Source: Minisyncoccota bacterium (lineage in GTDB: Bacteria > Patescibacteriota > Minisyncoccia > Minisyncoccales > PEYH01). From it: DNA of 10,545 bases. The translations under genes were made by a program, and so were the position numbers. The DNA lies in NCBI GenBank assembly GCA_028713795.1, contig JAQTNP010000002.1, positions 15,845 to 26,389 on the forward strand, read 5' to 3'. The notes below the pieces were generated by a model, which was not told where the DNA came from, ran no database searches, and saw only the letters and a program-made list of their open reading frames with translations. Below, in pieces: positions 1-6,207 of the stretch; position 1 is the stretch's first letter, and every line of letters begins with the position of its first letter.

Positions 1-1050
1 TTAAAGATGACAATGCCTGGTCGTTTTGCCATCCAAAAGTTTCTGCATCAGGCATTTAAAGAGGACTGTAAATATGTAGTATTAGAAACTACCTCTGAAG
101 GAATAAAGCAATACAGGCATAAATTTATTGATTATGATGTGGCTGTAATTACTAATTTAAAACCAGAGCATATAGAGGCTCATGGTTCCTTTGAGAAATA
201 TATGCTGGCCAAGGGAAAACTATTCGAAGCTCTTTCTAGGGATAAAAGAAAAAAGAATATCAGAAAGATATCAATAGTTAATCTTGATGATGAAAATGCG
301 AAATACTTTTTAAATTTTAAATCAGATGAGAAATGGGGATACGGATTAAAAGATTCTTCTATAGAGGTTGATCGGAAATTGATTGCTTCAAATATAAATA
401 CCGCATATCCTCAAACTAAATTTTCTTTAAACAACAAAGAAATTACGATTAATTTTCTCGGGGAGTTCAACATTTTAAATAGCTTAGCCGCAATATCCAT
501 ATGTTTATCTCAAAAGATTAGTTTGGATTTAATAATTAAATCTTTAGAAGATATTCACGGAGTGTCTGGAAGAATGGAAGTTGTTTCCAAGAAACCATTA
601 GTATTTGTTGATTTTGCCCATACTCCAGATGCCCTAGAGGCTATTCACAAAGCAATTAAGCCGTTGAAAAAGGGAGATATTATATGCGTCTTGGGATCTT
701 GCGGAGGTGGGAGAGATAAATGGAAAAGGCCTGAAATGGGAAAGATATCTGATCAGAATTGCGACAAGATAATTTTAACTAATGAAGATCCGTATGATGA
801 AAATCCAGAATTAATTCTGGATCAGATAGGAAAAGGAATTATAAGAAAAAAAGCCGAGAGAATTTTAGACAGAAAAGAAGCTATCAAAAGAGCCTTGCAA
901 ATAGCTCAAAATGAGGATATAGTTCTGATTACAGGTAAGGGAAGCGAGCCTTTAATGTGCCTGGCTAACGGCCAGAAAATTCCCTGGGATGACAGGGAAA
1001 TAGTCAGGCAAGAATTAAATAAAATACATGAAAACAAAGGAAATATTTGA
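1..1050 (+). CDS. murE: MurE-like UDP-N-acetylmuramyl-peptide ligase, 5' part missing
   Basis: Mur ligases are ATP-dependent cytoplasmic enzymes; MurE adds the third amino acid of the peptidoglycan stem peptide to UDP-MurNAc-dipeptide. The frame is open to the first base, so the true start and the P-loop lie upstream; 349 residues are visible. Seen, counted from the first visible codon: TMPGR at 4-8, ETTSEG at 29-34, TNLKPEH at 51-57, and AKGKLF at 70-75, whose first Lys matches the carbamylated lysine of the family. The C-terminal domain follows with HGVSGRM, VDFAHTPDALE, GSCGGGRDKWKRP, TNEDPYDENP and ITGKGSEP...WDDRE. The position of the E. coli DNPR motif, which reads meso-diaminopimelate, holds EDPY (nt 784-795), so the amino acid added cannot be inferred. 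It ends in TGA and overlaps the next start by 23 bp, suggesting translational coupling. Family assignment is firm; MurE rather than another Mur-type ligase is likely. Confidence 0.88.
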   Translation, partial: LKMTMPGRFAIQKFLHQAFKEDCKYVVLETTSEGIKQYRHKFIDYDVAVITNLKPEHIEAHGSFEKYMLAKGKLFEALSRDKRKKNIRKISIVNLDDENAKYFLNFKSDEKWGYGLKDSSIEVDRKLIASNINTAYPQTKFSLNNKEITINFLGEFNILNSLAAISICLSQKISLDLIIKSLEDIHGVSGRMEVVSKKPLVFVDFAHTPDALEAIHKAIKPLKKGDIICVLGSCGGGRDKWKRPEMGKISDQNCDKIILTNEDPYDENPELILDQIGKGIIRKKAERILDRKEAIKRALQIAQNEDIVLITGKGSEPLMCLANGQKIPWDDREIVRQELNKIHENKGNI

Positions 1051-1972
1051 TTTAGCTATCAAAATGGGCATAGAAGCAGACTTAAGAGGAAAAGAAGAGA
1101 TTAAAAAGGATCTTGCCTTTAAGCAGAAGAAATTTGATGAATTAAAAGAAAAGGATAAAGAAATTTTTGATAAGGAATCTTTGACCAATCCATATTCTGA
1201 CAGTAGGGTTTTAAATATTAGCGATGACAGAGATATAAAAAGAATTTTGGTAGGGATAGACATTGAACCATGCGAATTGGTTATGGCTCAACAGATGGGA
1301 AACATTGATTTGGTTATTTCCCATCATCCCTTGGGAATGGCTTTAGTCAACCTATATGAAGTAATGGATATGCAGTGCGACATACTCCATCAATACGGCA
1401 TTCCGATTAATATTGCCGAAAAACTAACAAAAACAAGAATATCAGAAGTAGCTAGAGGATTAAATAAGGTAAATTACTCTAGGACCGTAGATGCGGCCAA
1501 AATATTAAATCTAAACCTGATTTGCGCCCATACGCCGCTTGACAATCTAGCAGCAGATTTCTTGAATAAAGAAATTAATGCCTCCAATCCAGAAAGGATT
1601 GCTGATTTAATAGATTTACTTAGAGATTTTCCTGAATATAAAGAGGCTGCTAGAAGTGGGGCAGGTCCCAAGATTTTTGTTGGGAATCCGGAAAACAAGT
1701 GCGGAAAAATAGTACTATCTGAAATTACCGGAGGAACAGAGGGTTCTTCTAAGATATATGAAAAGATGGCCCAGGTTGGGATAGGAACAGTAGTAGGAAT
1801 GCATATTTCTGAAGAAAGCAAACAGGAAGCAGAAAACGCCTTAATAAACGTAATTATAGCCGGGCACATGTCTTCGGATTCATTGGGCATCAATCTATTT
1901 TTAGATTGCTTGGAAAAAAAGGGAATAGATATAATCCCATGTTCTGGATTAACTAGATTTTCTAGAAATTAA
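1028..1972 (+). CDS. NIF3 / DUF34-family metal-binding protein
   Basis: This 314-aa protein belongs to the NIF3 (NGG1p-interacting factor 3-like, 'GTP cyclohydrolase I type 2') family: widespread, dinuclear-metal binding, of unsettled function. Seen: DLVISHHPLG at 94-103 (paired metal-ligand His 99 and 100), CAHTPLDN at 166-173 (His168, Asp172), and IIAGHMSSDS at 276-285 with His280. Family members usually have GH-x-x-x-E at this last site; here the acidic residue would be Asp284. The first 60 residues are highly charged (KEEIKKDLAFKQKKFDELKE) and precede the catalytic fold, probably as a helical extension. The ATG lies inside the end of the Mur ligase gene, 23 bp before its stop, with no Shine-Dalgarno sequence. 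It sits between a cell-wall gene and a membrane protease gene in one likely operon, which does not by itself give a function. Confidence 0.88.
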   Translation: MKTKEIFDLAIKMGIEADLRGKEEIKKDLAFKQKKFDELKEKDKEIFDKESLTNPYSDSRVLNISDDRDIKRILVGIDIEPCELVMAQQMGNIDLVISHHPLGMALVNLYEVMDMQCDILHQYGIPINIAEKLTKTRISEVARGLNKVNYSRTVDAAKILNLNLICAHTPLDNLAADFLNKEINASNPERIADLIDLLRDFPEYKEAARSGAGPKIFVGNPENKCGKIVLSEITGGTEGSSKIYEKMAQVGIGTVVGMHISEESKQEAENALINVIIAGHMSSDSLGINLFLDCLEKKGIDIIPCSGLTRFSRN

Positions 1973-1975
1973 TCT

Positions 1976-2857
1976 ATGGAACAAAGATCAGATAGTAAAA
2001 AAATATCGTTTCTTTTTTGGGAGATATTTTTTTCTGCCCCTATTTTTATTTTAGGAATCCTCTCTGCTTACAAGTTTCATGTATTTTCCAAAGGAAACGA
2101 AGAGGTTATACCAGAAACATCGTTCCTGGGATTTCTGTCATTATTTGCTATTGGCACTATATTAGTTATAGCAATAAATTTTCTTCTGAAAAAAAAGAAA
2201 AACTTAAGAAAGAATTTCTATAAGATAATATTCTTTTCGGCTAATATTTATGGAACTCTTACAGTAATGCCGGTTATTTTTACCTCAATACACATACACC
2301 CATTATGGGGGAACATACTGACCATTATCTTGGCTATTATCTTATTCTACAAATGGCACAAAAAACCTACTATATGGAACCACAATCTTTTAATGATTTT
2401 GGGATTGGCGGGGACAGGGGGAATGATTGGGCTGGAGCTGAAAAGTCCGGAATTAGTTGCTGCCCTATTAGCAGTATTAGCCATATATGACTTTATTGCT
2501 GTTTATAAGACAAGACATATGGTTAAAATGGCAGAAGCGATGATTGAAAGCCAGACGATAATTGGATTAGTGATCCCTTCAAGCATGAAGGAATTTAAAG
2601 AAGCAACTCCGAACAGCCAAACGAGAAAAAGATTTGTGATTTTGGGAGGAGGGGATTTGGCAATTCCTTTAATGCTGGCTACTTCATTTATCCCATTGGG
2701 GGTGTCAAAAAGCATAATTGTTGCCATATTCGCATTATTGGGAATGGCCTTCAGCTTTTGGCTATTCTATTCTCAAAAAGAAAAGCAGGCCATTCCTGCT
2801 TTACCTGCGATATCCTTTATTTCTTTAATAGGATGCGTCATTGCTATAATCTTTTAA
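1976..2857 (+). CDS. presenilin/signal-peptide-peptidase-like intramembrane aspartyl protease
   Basis: GxGD aspartyl proteases (MEROPS A22) cleave peptide bonds within membrane-spanning helices. This 293-aa protein has about nine predicted membrane segments (roughly 11-31, 50-71, 83-103, 111-125, 137-153, 159-177, 221-240, 244-266, 273-293), the presenilin/SPP topology. All three signature motifs are in order: YD at 171-172 in helix 6, GGGD at 224-227 in helix 7, and PALP at 274-277 at the start of helix 9. Asp172 and Asp227 are the expected catalytic pair. The loop between helices 6 and 7 (about 180-220) is hydrophilic and is where presenilin-type enzymes vary most. No signal peptide precedes helix 1. 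It starts 3 nt after the NIF3 stop with no ribosome binding site, and its last 14 bp overlap the convergent elp3 gene. Substrates are unknown; remnant signal peptides or membrane-protein tails are possible by family analogy. Confidence 0.85.
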   Translation: MEQRSDSKKISFLFWEIFFSAPIFILGILSAYKFHVFSKGNEEVIPETSFLGFLSLFAIGTILVIAINFLLKKKKNLRKNFYKIIFFSANIYGTLTVMPVIFTSIHIHPLWGNILTIILAIILFYKWHKKPTIWNHNLLMILGLAGTGGMIGLELKSPELVAALLAVLAIYDFIAVYKTRHMVKMAEAMIESQTIIGLVIPSSMKEFKEATPNSQTRKRFVILGGGDLAIPLMLATSFIPLGVSKSIIVAIFALLGMAFSFWLFYSQKEKQAIPALPAISFISLIGCVIAIIF

Positions 2858-4400
2858 CCATATATGTGTTTTTAAGAGAATATCCCTGTTTTCTGTAATA
2901 ATCCCTGACGCCTACTCCGGAAATAACGGAGACATTTTTTAAATTAAAATCTTTTTTTACTATCTCTTCTGCAAGGGAAATTAACTTTTTGCCCAGTCCT
3001 TTATGCTGAGCCGATATTCCTTTATCTCCTATAGCCGTGAGCTGGCCATAGGTATGGACTTCTCTGATAATGGCTTTATTGTTAGAGCTTATCCTTAATC
3101 TTAAAAGACTGAAAAGCTTTGTCCTGTCTTTATTTTCAAAGCTTAAAAATATTTCTTTCCCATCAGAGGCAGGATAAGTTTCTTTAAATAATCTTGGTTT
3201 TTCTCTGATTGATTGAGACCTGATCTCTCTGCATCTTATACATCTGCATCTCCATCCTTCTTGCTGTTGTATTTTGAGCAGATTTTGCCTGATACTGGAT
3301 ATCTTAGCTCCCCCTTTTAATATATAGCTAGAAGGAATATCCCTTATTATCCTTTGTATGCGACAGTAATATGGAATATTTTTTTTAATTTCCTTTAAAA
3401 CATTAAGAAGCTGTTTTAGAGTATATGGCTCATATTCTTTTCTTTGATAGTATCTGAAGAGATAAGCTTCTTTTAAGAGAGCGCAGGGATATATTTTAAG
3501 ATAATCTGGCTGGAAATCTGCATTAGAAAATATTTCCTTAAACATTTCTATATCTTTTTTCGGAGAAGATCCTAAGAGATTTGGCATCATCTGATAACAG
3601 ATTTTAAATCCAGCATCTTTTAATAGTTTAGTAGCCTTAATTGCATCTCTTACCTTATGCCCTCTTTTATTCTTACTCAAAACATCATTATATATGCTTT
3701 GAATTCCAAGTTCTATCATAGTAATGCCATAATTTCTTAATCTTTTTATCTCTTCTGAATCAATGTAATCAGGCCTGGTCTCTATCATTATCCCTATTAT
3801 TCTATGTTTCGCCTTTTCGTTTTCTTTTTGCAATCTTTCTAGCGTTTTAACTTTTGATTTTCTACCTCCATGATCATTTGCCGCCTTAAAGCATTGTTTA
3901 ATAAACCAAGATTGGTAATTTTTAGGATAATATGACCAAGTAGCTCCGATTATCCTTAACTCTATCTTGTCTGTAGGGTGGCCGTTTTGCTCCAAAACAT
4001 CAATTCTTGATTGGACTTGTTTGTACGGATGGTAGTTAAGAGAAATAGCCCTGCTTACGGCCGGTTCTTCCTTGATATAGCTCTTGGGAACATTTTTTTG
4101 GGTAGGGCAGAAAATACATTTACCAGGACAAGGATAAGGTTTAGTTAAGACAGAAACAACCACTATTCCAGATAGTGATCTGATTTCTTTAACTCTTAAA
4201 ATCCCTTCTATTTCTTGGGATTTTTTAATCCTTCCAGAACAGAGAAGTTCGTGATAGGCTTTAAGTAGTATATTATTTGAGGGAATTAAATCTTTTGTTC
4301 CCTTAGTTGATTTTCTCTTTAAACCATCTAATATTAAACGAGATTTCTTTTTTAACTTTAAAAAATCTAGAATAATTTGTTTTTCTTTTTCTAATTCCAT
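2844..4400 (-). CDS. elp3: Elp3-family tRNA uridine(34) 5-carboxymethyl synthase (radical SAM/GNAT)
   Basis: Elp3 uses SAM, an Fe-S cluster and acetyl-CoA to start 5-carboxymethylation of wobble uridine 34; bacterial and archaeal versions act without the other Elongator subunits. With the start chosen here it is 518 aa. Seen: radical-SAM cysteines 91, 95 and 98 in PYPCPGKCIFCP, IELGIQSIYNDVL at 229-241, a zinc-site-like CRCIRCREI (Cys385, 387, 390), then a C-terminal GNAT domain with HTYGQL near 449-454 and VISGVGVRDYYRKQGY near 492-507, ending in YMVKRL. The frame runs 13 codons further up to a TTG (4439), but the ATG at 4400 is preferred because it is an ATG, the extra residues add no recognisable domain, and a -10-like TATGAT lies 6 nt before it. 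The gene overlaps the protease gene by 14 bp at its tail and a methyltransferase gene by 2 bp at its head. The 5'-most residues are the least certain part. Confidence 0.93.
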   Translation of the reverse strand: MELEKEKQIILDFLKLKKKSRLILDGLKRKSTKGTKDLIPSNNILLKAYHELLCSGRIKKSQEIEGILRVKEIRSLSGIVVVSVLTKPYPCPGKCIFCPTQKNVPKSYIKEEPAVSRAISLNYHPYKQVQSRIDVLEQNGHPTDKIELRIIGATWSYYPKNYQSWFIKQCFKAANDHGGRKSKVKTLERLQKENEKAKHRIIGIMIETRPDYIDSEEIKRLRNYGITMIELGIQSIYNDVLSKNKRGHKVRDAIKATKLLKDAGFKICYQMMPNLLGSSPKKDIEMFKEIFSNADFQPDYLKIYPCALLKEAYLFRYYQRKEYEPYTLKQLLNVLKEIKKNIPYYCRIQRIIRDIPSSYILKGGAKISSIRQNLLKIQQQEGWRCRCIRCREIRSQSIREKPRLFKETYPASDGKEIFLSFENKDRTKLFSLLRLRISSNNKAIIREVHTYGQLTAIGDKGISAQHKGLGKKLISLAEEIVKKDFNLKNVSVISGVGVRDYYRKQGYSLKNTYMVKRL

Positions 4401-5103
4401 GAATTTATCATACGCCACTTCTTTATTAAACAAAAACAAGGAAGATTACAATAGAATAGCGGACTCATTTGATTCTAAAAGAGGATATATCCCTAAAGAT
4501 TTTAAATATATGCAGAAATTTATTAAAAAAAATGAAAAAGTTTTAGACTTAGGATGCGGAAATGGAAGATTGGCTGAATTAATCGACGATGGATATTTAG
4601 GAGCAGATGTTTCCGAAGAATTAATTAGAATCGCAAAAGATAAATATCCTGATAAAGAATTTGTTATCCTAGATAACTCCCTGAGGTTTCCTTTCAAAAA
4701 TGATGAGTTTGATAAAGTATTTTGCTTGTCTGTTTTTCACCACATGCCATCCAAGGCATTCAGAAAACAGTTTATCCAAGAGACTAAAAGAATATTGAAG
4801 CCCGGAGGAATTTTGATATTAACCGTTTGGAATTTGAAAGGAAACAAAAAGACAAAAAAATTACCTTGGAAATATTCTTTTAAGAAAATATTTTTTAAGT
4901 CAAAGCTGGATTTTAAAGATATTTTCTATCCATGGAAAGATTCAAAAGGAAACATTTTAGCCGAAAGGTATGTTCACATTTTTTCTCAAAGAGAATTAAA
5001 AAGATTAATATTAAAACAAAGATTTAAGATCCTTGAATTGAAAACAATAGATAGATCTCTAAAGGGAAGCAATATATTAATAGTTTGTCAGAAGTGCTCG
5101 TAG
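4399..5103 (+). CDS. Trm9/ALKBH8-like SAM-dependent methyltransferase, candidate tRNA cm5U34 carboxymethyl methyltransferase
   Basis: This 234-aa class I methyltransferase has the SAM-binding LDLGCGNG at 49-56, an acidic strand-2 end (GADVSEE, 68-74), FCLSVFHHMP at 108-117 and LKPGGILILTVWNLK at 133-147. Beyond generic motifs it carries features of the Trm9/ALKBH8 methyltransferase domain, which esterifies cm5U34 to mcm5U34: DYNRIADSFDSKR at 16-28, the His-His pair 114-115, W144 after the last core strand, DIFYPWK at 174-180 and RYVHIFSQREL at 190-200. The comparison is from memory of the eukaryotic proteins, not an alignment. Its neighbour is Elp3, which makes cm5U, which strengthens the reading. 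Trm9 needs the partner Trm112, and no such gene is visible. The ATG at 4399 shares CATG with the elp3 start; no other ATG, GTG or TTG lies in frame before the conserved N-terminal motif. The last codons and stop lie inside the tRNA gene. Methyltransferase: near certain; Trm9-type role: probable. Confidence 0.85.
   Translation: MNLSYATSLLNKNKEDYNRIADSFDSKRGYIPKDFKYMQKFIKKNEKVLDLGCGNGRLAELIDDGYLGADVSEELIRIAKDKYPDKEFVILDNSLRFPFKNDEFDKVFCLSVFHHMPSKAFRKQFIQETKRILKPGGILILTVWNLKGNKKTKKLPWKYSFKKIFFKSKLDFKDIFYPWKDSKGNILAERYVHIFSQRELKRLILKQRFKILELKTIDRSLKGSNILIVCQKCS
4407..4412 (-). promoter_or_regulatory. candidate -10 element for elp3, inside the methyltransferase gene
   Basis: On the minus strand TATGAT (5 of 6 to TATAAT) ends 6 nt before the elp3 ATG, so transcription would begin at or next to the start codon. 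No good -35 is seen; only T-rich TTGTTT-like sequence lies 15-21 nt upstream. Such hexamers arise often by chance in AT-rich DNA, so support comes mainly from its exact spacing and from similar arrangements before other genes here. Confidence 0.3.
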
Positions 5104-5166
5104 TTTAATGGACAAAACACTGGCCTCCGGAGCCAGGAAGTGCTGGTTCGACTCCAGCCGAGCACA
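5094..5166 (+). tRNA. trnR: tRNA-Arg (anticodon CCG)
   Basis: A full 73-nt cloverleaf can be drawn. The acceptor arm GTGCTCG (5094-5100) pairs perfectly with CGAGCAC (5159-5165), with discriminator A at 5166. The D-stem is GTTT/AAAC around an 8-nt loop containing GG. The anticodon stem CTGGC/GCCAG holds loop CTCCGGA with anticodon CCG at 5127-5129. The variable loop is GAAGT, and the T-stem GCTGG/CCAGC encloses TTCGACT. A20 after GG in the D-loop and C35 are known arginine identity elements in E. coli. It reads CGG. CCA is not encoded (CAA follows), so it must be added after transcription. Position 34 is C, so Elp3 cannot modify this tRNA. It overlaps the upstream methyltransferase gene by 10 nt. 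Confidence 0.96.
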
Positions 5167-5173
5167 CAATAAT

Positions 5174-6151
5174 ATGATTAATTTGGAAAAGCTACAAAAA
5201 GCATTGTCTGACCAAAAGCCATACAGATTAAAACAGGCATATAAGGCCCTTTTTAAGGATTTAATCTCTGATTGGGATGAGGCCACAGTTTTTCCCATTG
5301 AATTAAGAGAAAGATTAAATAAAGAATGCCCGCTAGACATTAAAACAGGAGAAGTTTTAGAAGACAAAGACACAATAAAAGCAAAAATCATTCTTAACGA
5401 TAATTTAGCCATAGAAACAGTATTAATGGCTAATACTAGGGGAAGAAATACTGTTTGCGTATCCTCGCAGGTTGGTTGTCCTATGGGATGCCTATTCTGC
5501 GCTACGGGCAGAATGGGATTTAAAAGAAACCTTTCTTTTTCTGAAATTATCAACCAGATAATATTTTTTGCCAGAATGGGAAAAGATGTAGATAATATTG
5601 TATTTATGGGGATGGGAGAACCATTTTTAAACTATGATGAGGTCATTAAGGCGATGAGAATGATAAACGATAAAGAAGGATTTAATATTGGAATACGGCA
5701 TATCTCTGTTTCCACAATAGGAATACCAGAGATGATAGAAAGATTCAGTAGAGAAAACATGCAGGTTAATTTGGCCATATCTCTGCACGCTCCCAATGAT
5801 AAATTAAGAACATACTTGATGCCGACCAATGTTGGGTTAGAAAAACTATTTGAATCCATCGATCTATACATCCAAAACACAAAGAGGAAAGTAATGTTTG
5901 AGTATCTTTTGATAGACGGAGTAAATGATGATAAAGAATGCGCTCAGGAATTGGCAAATTTAATGAAAAAACCATTATATTTTTTAAATTTGATAGAATA
6001 TAATCCTACAGGGACTAAATTTAAGCCATCTTCTGAAAAAAACAAAAAGATTTTCAAAGATGTCTTGATTGAAAATAAAATACAATTTACCGAGAGATAC
6101 AGGTTCGGTCAAAACATAAAAGCTGCTTGTGGACAACTAATAGTAAAATAG
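5174..6151 (+). CDS. rlmN: RlmN, 23S rRNA (A2503-C2) / tRNA (A37-C2) methyltransferase
   Basis: RlmN is a radical-SAM methyltransferase that makes 2-methyladenosine at A2503 of 23S rRNA and at A37 of some tRNAs. This 325-aa protein has every key residue: radical-SAM cysteines 102, 106 and 109 in VGCPMGCLFCATG, Cys95 in VCVSSQVGC (matching E. coli Cys118) and the methyl-carrying Cys319 in AACGQL near the C-terminus. Other RlmN marks are IVFMGMGEPFLNYDEV, HISVSTIG, LAISLHAP and EYLLIDGVND. The frame stays open upstream to an ATG at 5108, but that stretch is tRNA sequence, so the ATG at 5174 is the start. It lies 7 nt after the tRNA 3' end without a Shine-Dalgarno sequence, so tRNA 3' processing would leave an almost leaderless rlmN message. 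The adjacent tRNA has G37 and is not expected to be an RlmN substrate. Confidence 0.96.
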   Translation: MINLEKLQKALSDQKPYRLKQAYKALFKDLISDWDEATVFPIELRERLNKECPLDIKTGEVLEDKDTIKAKIILNDNLAIETVLMANTRGRNTVCVSSQVGCPMGCLFCATGRMGFKRNLSFSEIINQIIFFARMGKDVDNIVFMGMGEPFLNYDEVIKAMRMINDKEGFNIGIRHISVSTIGIPEMIERFSRENMQVNLAISLHAPNDKLRTYLMPTNVGLEKLFESIDLYIQNTKRKVMFEYLLIDGVNDDKECAQELANLMKKPLYFLNLIEYNPTGTKFKPSSEKNKKIFKDVLIENKIQFTERYRFGQNIKAACGQLIVK

Positions 6152-6163
6152 CGTTGTTTTTTG

Positions 6164-6202
6164 TGATAGAATGATTTAAAGGTCTTAAATCATTTTTATC
6201 AT
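6164..6202 (+). promoter_or_regulatory. candidate promoter region before the EF-Tu domain II-like gene
   Basis: Two -10-like elements lie in the 56-nt gap after rlmN. TGATAGAAT (6164-6172) is an extended -10 (TG-n-TAGAAT, 5 of 6) that would give a leader of about 30 nt containing the inverted repeat. TATCAT (6197-6202, 5 of 6) ends 5 nt before the ATG and would give a leaderless message with the inverted repeat over the -35/spacer region. Neither has a convincing -35. A promoter somewhere in this gap is plausible, since the operon downstream has no other visible one. Confidence 0.35.
6168..6196 (+). repeat. AT-rich inverted repeat between rlmN and the next operon
   Basis: ATGATTTAA (6171-6179) and TTAAATCAT (6185-6193) are perfect inverted copies around the 5-nt loop AGGTC. 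One more A-T, a G-T and another A-T pair extend the stem to about 12 bp, followed by TTTTTATC. It could be a weak intrinsic terminator for rlmN (hairpin plus short T-run) or an operator for a dimeric repressor acting on the following operon. The stem has very little G or C, which weakens the terminator reading. Confidence 0.5.
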
Positions 6203-6207
6203 CTTCT

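Noticed and set aside
1048..1050. UGA recoded as glycine, as in some CPR lineages.
   Set aside because: TGA ends the Mur ligase (1048-1050) and the permease (8178-8180) exactly where the next gene starts, and no in-frame TGA occurs inside a conserved domain.
1474..1893. Long antisense open frame across the NIF3 gene, and similar ones across other genes.
   Set aside because: They lie inside genes with clear protein families, and their translations show no domain or motif.
2844..2857. Frameshift or assembly error at the convergent protease/elp3 ends.
   Set aside because: Both proteins end at their natural family C-termini (last helix of the protease, YMVKRL of Elp3); a 14-bp tail overlap is ordinary in compact genomes.
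4390..4395. TCTAAT as a -10 for the methyltransferase gene.
   Set aside because: It ends only 3 nt before the ATG, too close even for a leaderless start, and has no -35.
4401..4439. A TTG start giving Elp3 13 more residues.
   Set aside because: It is a rare start codon with no upstream signal, adds no recognisable sequence and deepens the overlap with the methyltransferase gene; ATG at 4400 has a -10-like hexamer at leaderless spacing. Not fully excluded.
5073..5078. TATATT as a -10 for a dedicated tRNA promoter.
   Set aside because: It lies in AT-rich coding sequence and no TTG-type -35 is found 15-19 nt upstream; too weak to call.
5127..5129. The neighbouring tRNA as a substrate of Elp3 and the Trm9-like enzyme.
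   Set aside because: Its anticodon is CCG, so base 34 is C; both enzymes act on U34. Position 37 is G, so RlmN is not expected to act on it either.
5108..5173. An upstream in-frame ATG that would lengthen RlmN by 22 residues.
   Set aside because: These codons lie almost entirely within the tRNA-Arg gene and encode nothing resembling RlmN; the ATG at 5174 directly precedes a typical RlmN N-terminus.
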